Shown here piece after piece: positions 9,089-17,848 of a DNA stretch of 59,266 nucleotides. A model generated the notes under the pieces. That model made no database searches, had not been told where the DNA came from, and was given only the letters and a program-made list of their open reading frames with translations. How positions within the stretch are numbered: the stretch's first letter is position 1; each line of letters opens with the position of its first letter. A program made the position numbers and the translations under genes. The DNA comes from UBA6168 sp964573725 (GTDB lineage: Bacteria > Bacteroidota > Bacteroidia > Chitinophagales > Saprospiraceae), in assembly GCA_964573725.1 (NCBI GenBank), contig CAZNLJ010000031.1, positions 1-59,266 of the forward strand, in the 5' to 3' direction.

Positions 9089-10192
9089 ATGATGGAAAAA
9101 CGCACCGAAGGCGGACCGCCGCCCCCTTTCTCCTGCAGCTATACCCCGGGTGTTCCGGAGTTGTTGCACGGGTTGAACTGCACCCTGGTCCTGAGTACTT
9201 TCCAGGCCGGCAAAGTCATCTTTCTGAGTGCGCCGGATCCGGAGCGACTGGCCCAACTGCCCCGCAATTTCGCCAAACCGATGGGCATCGCCCTCCGGGC
9301 GGACACCATGGCCGTCGCCTGCCTGGACGAGGTGCAGGTATTGGTCAACTCCCCGGAACTGGCCTGGCATTATCCGCGGCGACCACATACCTACGATGCC
9401 CTGTTCCTGCCCCGCCTGACTTACCATACCGGCCAATTGGACGTACATGACCTGGATTGGGATGCGGACGGGCAACTGCTGGCCGTAAATACCGCCTTCT
9501 CCTGCCTGGTCCGCATCGATGCGCAGCACAGCTTCACCCCGATCTGGCAACCCCCGTTCATCAGCCGGCTGGCCGGCGACGACCGCTGCCATCTCAACGG
9601 CATGGCACTCGCGGCCGGCCGGCCTCGCTTCGCCACCGCTTTTTCCGCCACCGACGAACCCCAGGGCTGGCGGCCGGGCGTCACCACCAACGGCGTCCTG
9701 CTGGACGTCCCCAGCGGGGAAATCATCGCCAACTCCCTGCCCATGCCCCATTCCCCCAGGATCTTCGACGGCGCGCTGTTCCTGCTGCTGTCCGCCACCG
9801 GGGAACTCGTCCGCATGGACCTCGACCAAGGTACCCATACCGTCGTCCGACGCTTCGATGGCTTCGTACGCGGCCTGTGCCGCATCGGCGATTACTTGTT
9901 CGTCGGCCGTTCAAAACTTCGGAAGGGCAGCTCCACCTTCGCGCATCTCCCCTTCGCCGAACGGGCCAAATCGGCCGGCGTCTCCATACTCCACCTCCCC
10001 TCCGCCGCCCTGGTCGGCGATATCCACTATCTTTCCTCCGTGGACGAAATCTACGACGTTCAGGTCATCCCCGGATTCCGACGGCCCGGTATCCTGAATA
10101 CCGACAAACCCGACCATAAACTGGGAATCTCGACGCCGGAACTGACCTTCTGGGCCAAGGATGAAAAAAACGCACCGGATCGTATCGCCTGA
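9089..10192 (+). CDS. TIGR03032 family protein
   Basis: Conserved protein of 367 residues of the TIGR03032 (DUF4915) family, function unknown. Recognisable stretches include FSCSYTPGVPELL, LVLSTFQAGKVIFL, TYHTGQLDVHDLDW, NGVLLDVPSGEI and HSPRIFDGALFLL. The repeated short beta-strand pattern suggests a propeller-like fold. There is no signal peptide, so it is probably cytosolic. The open frame begins at 8807, but the first 94 codons are low-complexity Arg/Pro-rich sequence; MMEKRTEGG at 9089 (or the next Met at 9092) gives the expected length. In other bacteria this family occurs near tetratricopeptide and surface-glycan genes; here it is divergent from GH3. Confidence 0.8.
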   Translation: MMEKRTEGGPPPPFSCSYTPGVPELLHGLNCTLVLSTFQAGKVIFLSAPDPERLAQLPRNFAKPMGIALRADTMAVACLDEVQVLVNSPELAWHYPRRPHTYDALFLPRLTYHTGQLDVHDLDWDADGQLLAVNTAFSCLVRIDAQHSFTPIWQPPFISRLAGDDRCHLNGMALAAGRPRFATAFSATDEPQGWRPGVTTNGVLLDVPSGEIIANSLPMPHSPRIFDGALFLLLSATGELVRMDLDQGTHTVVRRFDGFVRGLCRIGDYLFVGRSKLRKGSSTFAHLPFAERAKSAGVSILHLPSAALVGDIHYLSSVDEIYDVQVIPGFRRPGILNTDKPDHKLGISTPELTFWAKDEKNAPDRIA

Positions 10193-10772
10193 TCTGCCCG
10201 TTCCGCATCCGCCGCCCTACCCGGAATATCCGCACACCCGCTTTTCCCGACGCTTCGTACCCCTTGGTACCGACGCCTTTCCTCCCCGGCCGCCACCACC
10301 GGGACCTCCCCGCCCGGTTCCGGCTATTCCGCAACGCAGGGGAAAAAGATACCCGCCATTCGGATTATCTCCCCCCTCCACCGACGGCCACCGGTTCCCC
10401 GATCCAACGGATATCCTGGCGGATATCCGGTCTGCCCACCTCCGACCTGGCACTCCGCGGAAATGTATTCCGCCGTTTGACCATCCGTATAAGGTTTGTT
10501 TCCAAATTATATTTCGATTAAACCGCCTGCCAGCCCCCCCGTAAGACCCAACCGAACCCATGCCGGGTTGTTTAATCCGTAACCATTATCACCGCACGAT
10601 GTTTTCTCCGCCGGCTTGGCGCATCCCGCGCACACATGCGGCCGGCCGAAGGGAACAAACCTTGGTCCGACAGCCGGCGAGCTGCAACGGAACGGACTTG
10701 TCTTGCTCCGCAGAACCCATGCCCGGAACCGGTAGTCGCATCCCAAGGAGCTTGTGCACAAATTCCATCCTT
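10193..10772. other. Intergenic stretch without a recognised gene
   Basis: 580 bases. The frames crossing it are Pro/Arg-rich and short. An A/T-rich patch at 10480-10520 contains TATATTTC (10508-10515), seven of eight to TAnnTTTG, and two TTTG strings upstream. It could be a promoter for the lipoprotein gene at 10773 with a long leader, but the spacings are poor. Confidence 0.4.
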
Positions 10773-11270
10773 ATGTCCAGATTATCTTTCGCCTTTGCCA
10801 CGCTCGGCATCTTCCTGGCGACATCCGGCTGCAATCTACCTGCTGGCGAGGAGCCAACGCCTCTCCCCGACCCCGGCGTCCCGGTTCCCAGCCCGGTACT
10901 GGATTTCATCGCCGTCCACTACGGCGGACGCCCCATCGAAAGCGTCCGCCAGGAGGAAGTCTGCGATACCCCCGTCTACGAAGTGGCCCTGGATCCTGCC
11001 GCCGGCCCCGATGTGGACCTCTGTTTCGACCTCGACTGGAACTTCCTCTTCCAGGCCACCGACATCCCCGACAGCGCCTTGCCCGCCGCCGTGCTGTCTT
11101 CCATCCAGTCCCTATTCCTGGGCTATTCCCTCGTGCCCGGCGATGCGGAACGGTTCGACTTTCCCGACGGCCAGGTGCAATATGAAGTCAGCCTGGCGGA
11201 GCCGGACGAAACAGCGCTCGAAGTGCTGTGGTATGCCGACGGCACCGTCGCCTGCCTGGAACAGGACTGA
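10773..11270 (+). CDS. PepSY-like lipoprotein
   Basis: Small exported lipoprotein of 165 residues. The signal is MSRLSFAFATLGIFLATSGC with the lipidated Cys at residue 20, which decides the start; the longer frame from 10560 has no domain. The mature part holds two similar halves (about 40-95 and 100-160), each with a short helix followed by beta-strands: VLDFIAVHYGGRPIESV with YEVALD, and VLSSIQSLFLGYSLV with YEVSLAEPD. This is the pattern of the PepSY-like / DUF2874 family common in Bacteroidota. Members bind or inhibit other envelope proteins in some cases; no target can be named here. Confidence 0.7.
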   Translation: MSRLSFAFATLGIFLATSGCNLPAGEEPTPLPDPGVPVPSPVLDFIAVHYGGRPIESVRQEEVCDTPVYEVALDPAAGPDVDLCFDLDWNFLFQATDIPDSALPAAVLSSIQSLFLGYSLVPGDAERFDFPDGQVQYEVSLAEPDETALEVLWYADGTVACLEQD

Positions 11271-11345
11271 ATGGTCCGGCGGGGGAAGCGCGCTTCCCCC
11301 GCCACCTTCCGGAAAAAATCCTTGCCACCTCCAAACGCTTAAACC

Positions 11346-11972
11346 ATGGTTAACAAAACAGTTCCGGCGATCCTTTTCGCCATTTCCACCCTCCTGCCCG
11401 GCGGGTTGACCGCCCAGGGAAACCCGGCCGCCGCGACCTTGTTCGGAAAGGATGGCACTTTCCGGGCCATGGCCCCGGGTTACTTCCTCGCCCCTTCCTT
11501 CGGCCTGACCCTCATGGACGGTAGTACGGCCTCCTTGTTCCACCTCCGTGGTGGCCTGACATGGAAAGAAAGCTTTTCCGCCGGTGCCTTCCTCCAAACA
11601 TCCATCCGGGAAATCAGGCCGCAAAGCGAAACCCTCCCCGACGTATATATGGACTACCGGGCCGCAGGCGGGTTTGCGGAATTCCACCTGTTTCCAAGCC
11701 GGCTGATTCATTGGACCTTCCCGCTGTACCTGGGATACGGCGAAGTCGAGATGGACGCGGACGACGGACCGGCCTACCTCGACCTGGGCGAATCGAATTT
11801 TTTCCTGGTGGAACCGGCGGCCCTGTGCGAGGTGAACCTCCACAGATTCGTCCGTTTCAACCTGGGTGCCGGATATCGGGTGGTCGGACAGATGCGGTAC
11901 CGCAATTTCGACCGGGACGACCTCTCGGGGTTCACGGCTCATATCGGCCTGAAGCTGGGCTTGTTCCGTTGA
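11346..11972 (+). CDS. Small outer-membrane beta-barrel protein
   Basis: Predicted outer-membrane protein of 208 residues, role unknown. A signal peptide ends near residue 24 (GGLTAQG). The mature chain shows alternating polar/hydrophobic strands (FFLVEPAALCEVNL, FVRFNLGAGYRVVG, FTAHIGLKLGLFR) and ends in a positively charged residue after Phe, which suits an 8-stranded barrel. It follows the PepSY-like gene by 75 bases on the same strand and may be co-transcribed with it. Confidence 0.7.
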   Translation: MVNKTVPAILFAISTLLPGGLTAQGNPAAATLFGKDGTFRAMAPGYFLAPSFGLTLMDGSTASLFHLRGGLTWKESFSAGAFLQTSIREIRPQSETLPDVYMDYRAAGGFAEFHLFPSRLIHWTFPLYLGYGEVEMDADDGPAYLDLGESNFFLVEPAALCEVNLHRFVRFNLGAGYRVVGQMRYRNFDRDDLSGFTAHIGLKLGLFR

Positions 11973-12406
11973 GGCCCGACTTCCCCTCGCCGCCCGGTTC
12001 CCTACCGCGGGGTGCCGGCCGTCGCGAATCCGGAACCTACCGCGCCGTGTTGCACGCTCCGAAGCCAGCCGGCCGCCGATACCGGGACCTCCCCGCCCGG
12101 TTCCCCGGACCGCCGTATCCGAACATAAATGCCCGTCCCACACGCACCGGACTGCCGAAAAAGGACCGCTCGCCGGCTTTCCTCCGCCGGCTGCGGCATC
12201 CACCTATTAAATCTTATCTTAAAATCGCGGCCGTATTTCCGACCGACGGTTCATCCGGCTATTTTTACAACTGTTGCAATCGGATGTTGTCCTTCACTTT
12301 CGGCGACCGTGACCACAGTCCCGCTGCACCCGGAACCCTGCCGGCGACCATCCGGACAGCCGTCATCCCCGGAACACGTTTCTTCCTGTCATAAAAAGCG
12401 AGCCTT
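11973..12406. other. Intergenic region before the FG-GAP gene
   Basis: 434 bases without a recognised gene. The A/T-rich part (12205-12300) contains TATTTTTA at 12260-12267, seven of eight to TAnnTTTG, immediately followed by the 9-base palindrome CAACTGTTG (12268-12276). This is a possible promoter for the gene at 12407 with a leader near 130 bases. Confidence 0.35.
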
Positions 12407-14476
12407 ATGAAAAAAATCAACAAATCCTATGCGGCGCACCTACGCCGGTACCGGCACCTGACCAAGCGAATCACCCGCCTGGTCCGGAGCGGAATGATGC
12501 AGGCCATGGCACCGGCCGGCCGCCGCCACCTCCTGGCGAAATGGAGACACCGCTTGCGCGCGCTCCAACACCGGATACCGGAAACCTCCTACCGCCAGGC
12601 CCTGGCCGCCGTCGCCTTGTATGCCGGTCTTTCGCTGCCTTCCGGGGCACAGGCCCAAACCTTCGCCCCACCGGTGACAGGCCCTTTCGGATTGCCTCCC
12701 GGACAATTGGTCGGTTTCCCCACCTTTGCGGACATCGACGCGGACGGCGACCAGGACCTTTTCACCGTCCGCTACAATTACGACACCTACAGCCATGAGA
12801 TCGCATTTTACGAGAACCAGGGTACACCGCAGGCCCCCGCCTTCGCCGGGGATGCCGCCGAGACCAACCCCTTCGGGCTGATGCCCCCCGGCTACCTGAC
12901 CACCCCCACCTTCGCCGACATGGACGGCGACGGCGACCTCGACCTGATGGTCGGCAACTACTACGGGGACGGTGTCTATTATTTCGAAAACACCGGCACC
13001 CCGGCGACCCCGGCCTTCGCGCCGGCCCAATCCAATCCCTTCGGACTCAACCCCGGCATCCAGATCGCCGTACCGGTCCTCACCGACCTCGACGGCGACG
13101 GCGATACGGACCTGTTCCTGGGCGGCGGATACGGTGCCGCCTTGTTTTTTGAAAATACCGGCACCCCGTCCGTGCCCGTTTTCGCCGCACCTGTCAACAG
13201 CCCTTTCGGAATCGATATCCCGGCCGCCGCCCTCGCCTTCCCGAATTTCGCAGACCTGGACGGTGACGGTGACCTCGACCTTTTTGCCACCACCTTCTAC
13301 GACTCCGGTATCTTTTTCCAGGAAAACACCGGCAGTCCGACCGATCCGGCGTTCGGCAGCCTCCTCAGCACCCCCTTCGGGATCGACGCGAACAATTTCG
13401 TGATTCCCGTTCCCAACTGTACCGATATCGACGGCGACGGCGATGTCGACATCCTGATGCAGGACTACTACACCAACACCCTTTTCTTTTACGAAAACAC
13501 CGCACCCGTCGGCCAGCAGCCTCCGACCGCCGCCGATGCACAGGTCAGCTTACCGGAAGACGGCCTCCATACCTTCCAGTCCGCCGAATTCCTCTTCTCG
13601 GATGTCAATCCCGGCGACGTACTGACCGCCATCGAGATCCAGCCCAACCTTCCCCTGAACGGACAGCTGCACCTGGCCGGCATCCCCGTATCCGGCCTGC
13701 AGGAAATTCCGGCCGCCGATATCGGCCTCCTCACCTTCCAGCCGGCGGCGGATGCGTCCGGCAGTCCTTATGACAGCTTTCTCTTCCGCGTCAGCGACGG
13801 CACGGATTGGAGTGCCGATACCTATACGATGCAGCTCGACGTACTGCCGGTCAACGACGCCCCGAGCTCCCAGGACGCCTCCATCGCCCTTCCCCTCAAC
13901 GGGACTTACGAATTCTCGGCCGCCGATTTCCCTTTCGCGGATGTCGACGGCGATGCCTTGCAGTCGGTCCGCATCGTATCCACTGTGGACAGGGGGGAGC
14001 TTCGGCTCGGTTCGACGGCCGTATCCGACGGACAGGAAGTTCCGCTGCAGGACCTTCCCCAGCTCCGGTTCACGCCGGTCAACAATGAACAGGGATCCCC
14101 TTATACCAGCTTCGTATTCTCCGTTTCCGACGGGTCGGAATACAGTGCGGAACAGACCCTCTCCATACAGGTAGGTACCGTGCGGACCAGGGACAAGGTA
14201 CCCGCCGCCGGCGTTTGGACGGCTTTCCCGAATCCGGCGGACGACCAGGTCACCCTGCGGACCGCGGCGGCCGGACAGGCCGTCCCCTTCCCGGCCGGAC
14301 CCCTTCGCCTGTGGGACACATCCGGAAAATCCCATATGGTCCCGGCAGAAGCGGGCGATTCCGCAAACGGCATCCGCCTGTCCACCGCCACACTGCCTTC
14401 GGGTACCTATTGGATTGTCCTGCAGGACGGCAACGCGTCGCACCGCATTCCGGTCGTTGTGATGCACCCGCATTGA
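12407..14476 (+). CDS. FG-GAP/VCBS repeat surface protein with T9SS sorting domain
   Basis: Secreted or cell-surface protein of 689 residues. An unusually long basic leader (about 1-65, rich in Arg/His/Lys) precedes the hydrophobic signal core (ALAAVALYAGLSLPSGAQAQ, cleavage near 85). Five FG-GAP/VCBS-like repeats follow (about 88-365), each with a calcium-loop motif such as DLDGDGDTDLF. Two cadherin-like domains come next (about 375-485 and 486-590). The C-terminal 90 residues form a type A T9SS sorting domain (FPNPADDQVTL, LWDTSGKSHMV, LPSGTYWIVLQDG). FG-GAP repeats form a beta-propeller; the protein is probably an adhesin or structural surface protein. Gene order gives no partner. Confidence 0.88.
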   Translation: MKKINKSYAAHLRRYRHLTKRITRLVRSGMMQAMAPAGRRHLLAKWRHRLRALQHRIPETSYRQALAAVALYAGLSLPSGAQAQTFAPPVTGPFGLPPGQLVGFPTFADIDADGDQDLFTVRYNYDTYSHEIAFYENQGTPQAPAFAGDAAETNPFGLMPPGYLTTPTFADMDGDGDLDLMVGNYYGDGVYYFENTGTPATPAFAPAQSNPFGLNPGIQIAVPVLTDLDGDGDTDLFLGGGYGAALFFENTGTPSVPVFAAPVNSPFGIDIPAAALAFPNFADLDGDGDLDLFATTFYDSGIFFQENTGSPTDPAFGSLLSTPFGIDANNFVIPVPNCTDIDGDGDVDILMQDYYTNTLFFYENTAPVGQQPPTAADAQVSLPEDGLHTFQSAEFLFSDVNPGDVLTAIEIQPNLPLNGQLHLAGIPVSGLQEIPAADIGLLTFQPAADASGSPYDSFLFRVSDGTDWSADTYTMQLDVLPVNDAPSSQDASIALPLNGTYEFSAADFPFADVDGDALQSVRIVSTVDRGELRLGSTAVSDGQEVPLQDLPQLRFTPVNNEQGSPYTSFVFSVSDGSEYSAEQTLSIQVGTVRTRDKVPAAGVWTAFPNPADDQVTLRTAAAGQAVPFPAGPLRLWDTSGKSHMVPAEAGDSANGIRLSTATLPSGTYWIVLQDGNASHRIPVVVMHPH
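12670..13500 (+). repeat. Five tandem in-frame FG-GAP units
   Basis: Each unit is about 55-60 codons and follows the pattern PFG(L/I) ... P ... (A/T)D(I/M/L)D(G/A)DGD.D(L/I) ... ENTGTP..P.F. The PFG strings fall near residues 92, 152, 210, 268 and 325. The units are diverged at DNA level, so this is an old protein repeat and not a recent expansion. Confidence 0.8.
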
Positions 14477-14538
14477 CCCATCCGATACAAGGGCCCTGCC
14501 CCCTACGCCGCCGGTTGGCATTTCTGCGAAGAAACGCT

Positions 14539-14546
14539 TACCTTGC
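14539..14546 (+). promoter_or_regulatory. Weak candidate promoter element TACCTTGC
   Basis: Resembles TAnnTTTG with one T missing, 93 bases before the aldehyde dehydrogenase ATG. No -33 element is clear. Tentative. Confidence 0.2.
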
Positions 14547-14638
14547 CACGGTTGACAAAACGCCTGCCCGACCCTGCCGGAAAGGGTTATCCGATCCGGC
14601 GGGGTCGCCGCACCGGCACTCCGTACCGACCGACCGAC

Positions 14639-15919
14639 ATGATAAAAGACAAGCACCTGCCCGAACCATGGCAGGAACGCCGATACCATTTGGCCGTTCT
14701 GGCCGACCGGATGGAGCGGGATGACTTCCGGATCCCATTTCTCGAGGCCTACGTCCAGGACACCGGCTTCACCTGTCGCGATGTGCGGCAGCGGGAGCTG
14801 GAGACACCCGTGCGGATGTTGCGCATGGACCGGCCGGAGGCGGAGACCAGGCCGCTGGCCGGCCGGCGGCCCTTGGGCAGGGTCGTGGTATTTGTGCCCC
14901 GGAACAGCCTGGCCCTGACCTTGGTCAAGGCCATCGCCGCTTCCTTCCTCATGGGCAACGACACCTGGGTCTATCTCCCCCGCCAATTGGTCCGTACCCA
15001 AGCGATTTACACCGACCTGCTCGAGCGGCACCTGCCCGGCACCCGAGTCGTCAGGGGCGCGCCCTCCAGCGCCGCCTTCCTGCGGCAATGCCTGAAGGAT
15101 CCCACTGTGCACGCCATCGTCATCTACGGGGACGACGCCTGGATCGACAGCTACTACCCGATGGCCCGCAGCCATGGCAAGAAACTCATTTTCGAAGGCC
15201 CCGGCAACGACCCGCTGGTGGTGCTGGCCGATGCGTCCCTGCCGGCGGCGGTCGATGCGGCGGTCCGGGCCGGGCTGAACAACGGCGGCCAATCCTGCTC
15301 CGCGCTGGAACGTTTTTTCGTCCATGCGTCGATTGCACCGGCATTCACCGAACACCTGCAGGAGCGGCTCCGTCATTTGCGCCTCGGGCCCGCCCGGCAC
15401 CCGGACACGGATATCGGCCCCATCCAATCGCCGGCCGTCCGGCAACGCCTGCAGCGCCAGGTCCAGGCAGCGGTCAACAACGGGGCCCGGTTGGTCTGCG
15501 GAGGCACCTTCCTGCAGGATGACCATTCCGGCCTGCCGATCTGTCCACCGACGGTGCTGGACAATTGCACGCCGTCCATGGAAATCGTCGCCGAGGAAAA
15601 TTTCGGTCCGGTTTTCCCCATCCTCCGCTTCCGGGATGCCCGGGAACTGGTTCCCGCCCTGGATGCCACCCGGTTCGGCCTGAACGCATCCGTCTACGGA
15701 GGATACGACCCCGCCCTGGACGCTTACCTCCGGCAATGCCACCGAAACTGGTACTGGAACGCCACCAGCGTGTGCCCGGACACCCTGGCCTCCCGGTTCG
15801 TCGACGGCGGATTCCGCCGCTCCGGTTTTATCTGGGAAATGGCGGACGGCGACTACCGTACACGAACCGGCCGACGCTGGCTCAGCCAAGAACTGAGTCG
15901 CCCCGCTCCATCCACATGA
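14639..15919 (+). CDS. Short aldehyde dehydrogenase family protein
   Basis: Predicted NAD(P)-dependent aldehyde dehydrogenase of 426 residues, against about 480-500 for most of the family; the N-terminal oligomerisation and start region is abbreviated. The cofactor-domain stretch LGRVVVFVPRNSLAL and the family hallmarks are present: the general-base Glu region FEGPGNDP near residue 187 (usually LELGG) and the catalytic Cys in NNGGQSCSALE near residue 220. EENFGPVFPILRF near 320 is the conserved EE.FGP motif. The frame opens at 14543, but MIKDKHLPEPW at 14639 is a better start. The next gene begins 6 bases after its stop, so the two form an operon. Substrate unknown. Confidence 0.85.
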   Translation: MIKDKHLPEPWQERRYHLAVLADRMERDDFRIPFLEAYVQDTGFTCRDVRQRELETPVRMLRMDRPEAETRPLAGRRPLGRVVVFVPRNSLALTLVKAIAASFLMGNDTWVYLPRQLVRTQAIYTDLLERHLPGTRVVRGAPSSAAFLRQCLKDPTVHAIVIYGDDAWIDSYYPMARSHGKKLIFEGPGNDPLVVLADASLPAAVDAAVRAGLNNGGQSCSALERFFVHASIAPAFTEHLQERLRHLRLGPARHPDTDIGPIQSPAVRQRLQRQVQAAVNNGARLVCGGTFLQDDHSGLPICPPTVLDNCTPSMEIVAEENFGPVFPILRFRDARELVPALDATRFGLNASVYGGYDPALDAYLRQCHRNWYWNATSVCPDTLASRFVDGGFRRSGFIWEMADGDYRTRTGRRWLSQELSRPAPST

Positions 15920-15925
15920 AAATCA

Positions 15926-16534
15926 ATGAAAATCCACAATATGAAACCACAGACCGAACCCGTCGATGACGACGCCCCGCGCATCCAGCCCCAATCCATG
16001 GATGCCATGCAAGCCGACTGGCTGGCCACCCTGGCCCGTATTCCCGGCGAAGGACTCAAAGGGAAATATGCGCCCGTCCATGTCCTCGGTACCCTGATGC
16101 ACAACCCCCGGACCATGGGGCCCTTCCTGGAGTACTGGGTCAGTTCCAAACTGGAGATGGCCTACACGGTCCGGGAACAGGAACTGGTCATCCTGCGCAT
16201 GGGATTCCTGTACAACTGTCCGTACGTCTGGAAACACCATGTACCGGTGGCCAGGGAGTTCGGGGTCACGGAAGCGGAACTGGCCGCCGTCAAGAACAAG
16301 GAAATCCCCCACCCCTTCTCCGACCGGGAAAACGCCTTGTTGCGGTTGACGGACGAGCTGGTCGAACAGCGGACCATCCGGCGCGAAGCCTGGCGGACCT
16401 GGGCGACCCTGCTGGAGCCCGGTGAAATCGTCGACCTGATTTCCCTCGTCTCCCAATATGTGCTGTTCGCCTTGGTCAACAATGCGGTGCAAGTCCGTTT
16501 GGAAGCGCCCCTGGATGACATCCCCGGCTTGTAG
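15926..16534 (+). CDS. Carboxymuconolactone decarboxylase family protein
   Basis: AhpD-like all-helical protein of 202 residues. The core motif is NCPYVWKHHVPVA near residues 92-104, which matches the C-x-Y-x-W-x-x-H form of the family rather than the CxxC peroxidase form of AhpD, so thiol peroxidase activity is not expected. Family members act on lactones or as small redox or hydro-lyase enzymes, and many are uncharacterised. It starts 6 bases after the aldehyde dehydrogenase, and the pairing suggests a shared route for a reactive aldehyde or ring-cleavage product. It is convergent with the histidine kinase gene. Confidence 0.85.
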   Translation: MKIHNMKPQTEPVDDDAPRIQPQSMDAMQADWLATLARIPGEGLKGKYAPVHVLGTLMHNPRTMGPFLEYWVSSKLEMAYTVREQELVILRMGFLYNCPYVWKHHVPVAREFGVTEAELAAVKNKEIPHPFSDRENALLRLTDELVEQRTIRREAWRTWATLLEPGEIVDLISLVSQYVLFALVNNAVQVRLEAPLDDIPGL

Positions 16535-16578
16535 GGAAGCACCGGGAAATCCCGGTCGCGAGCACATCCGCTACCGGA

Positions 16579-17760
16579 TCAGCGGGGAAGTTGGATGGTG
16601 AAGGTGGTGCCTTCCTCGGGCGTGGATTTCTTCACGTAGATTTTCCCTTTGTGATAATCCTCCACGATCCGTTTGGCGAGCGACAAACCCAGTCCCCAGC
16701 CTCGCTTCTTCGTGGTGTACCCCGGTTGGAAGACCGTCTTGAAATGGGCGGGCGGAATACCTTTGCCGGTATCCGAGATATCGAGGTAGGCAAACTTCTC
16801 ATCCTCGCGGACCGCGGCAGTGATGGCGCCCTTGCCGCCTTCCATGGCATCCAGTGCGTTGCGCAACAGGTTTTCCACGACCCAGTCGAACAGGTGGCGG
16901 TTGATGCGGACGGGCAGCGGGGCCGCCTCGGCGGGATCCGGGAAATCGAAGACCACTTTGCGCGGCGACCGCCTTTGCATATAGGCGCGGCAGCTTTCCA
17001 GTTCCTCGAAGAGGTTTACCTCCTCCAACTCCGGTGCCGAACCTATTTTGGAAAATCGGTCGGCGATGAGTTCCAATCGCCGGATGTCATTGGAGAGTTC
17101 GTCGAGAATGTCGGACACTTCCGCGTCCCCTTCCCGCAATGCCCGAAGGTGCTCGACCCAAGCCAGCATGCCGGAAATCGGCGTACCCAGCTGGTGGGCC
17201 GTCTCTTTCGCCATGCCGGCCCAAACCCGGTTCTGCTCCGCTTTCCGGGCCGTACTGAAACCCAGGTATCCGAATCCGATGAACGCGGCGATCAGCACCA
17301 GCTGGATCACCGGATAATATTGCAGCAATTTGAGCAGGAAGGAGTGTTCATAGAAGAGGAATTGGGTGCCGAACGGGGAGAACACCTCGATCGGCAACTG
17401 GCCGGCCGACAGGTAGCTTTTCAGCCGGGCCCGCCGGAAGGCCTGGCTGGTATCTTTTTCCGGGCCGTAGTTCCGGGCGTCCAGCGGTTCGTAGTTCTCA
17501 TCCACCCAAAGGACGGGGATGGTGGTGTTCGACTCCAGGAGTTCCATCTGAAGGCGCACGTCACATTGGTAGGCATCGATGTCCTCCGTCCCGATGGACA
17601 GGGTTTCCACCGCCAGCTTCAGCTGGGAAACCCGTTTGACCTCCTCCGCCGCCAGCAGCCCCGCCAGGTATCGGGTATACACCATCGAGATGGTGATGAT
17701 CAGGATGCCGGCGATGGCCAGGTACAGTTTCCACCTCGATTTCTGTTTGTAGATATCCAT
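16579..17760 (-). CDS. Membrane sensor histidine kinase
   Basis: Inner-membrane histidine kinase of 393 residues. TM1 is near 12-34, an extracytoplasmic sensor of about 110 residues follows, and TM2 is near 142-165. The H-box AKETAHQLGTPIS lies near residue 190 and is of the form frequent in Bacteroidota kinases. The ATPase domain has the N-box ENLLRNALDAMEG, G1 DISDTGKGIP and G2 RGWGLGLSLAKRI. No response regulator gene is adjacent, so it is an orphan kinase or pairs elsewhere. It is the last gene of a minus-strand signalling cluster, 88 bases after the CBS gene. Confidence 0.92.
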   Translation of the reverse strand: MDIYKQKSRWKLYLAIAGILIITISMVYTRYLAGLLAAEEVKRVSQLKLAVETLSIGTEDIDAYQCDVRLQMELLESNTTIPVLWVDENYEPLDARNYGPEKDTSQAFRRARLKSYLSAGQLPIEVFSPFGTQFLFYEHSFLLKLLQYYPVIQLVLIAAFIGFGYLGFSTARKAEQNRVWAGMAKETAHQLGTPISGMLAWVEHLRALREGDAEVSDILDELSNDIRRLELIADRFSKIGSAPELEEVNLFEELESCRAYMQRRSPRKVVFDFPDPAEAAPLPVRINRHLFDWVVENLLRNALDAMEGGKGAITAAVREDEKFAYLDISDTGKGIPPAHFKTVFQPGYTTKKRGWGLGLSLAKRIVEDYHKGKIYVKKSTPEEGTTFTIQLPR

Positions 17761-17848
17761 GTTGCGGAATGTGGGAAGAAGCGGTCCGGAACGCCCGGTA
17801 TCCGTCGGTCGGGATGGGCGGGAACAAACAATGGCGGGTCGGCCGGCG

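Noticed and set aside
13550..15889. 779-codon minus-strand frame antisense to the FG-GAP and aldehyde dehydrogenase genes
   Set aside because: It crosses two convincing plus-strand genes and reads as low-complexity sequence.
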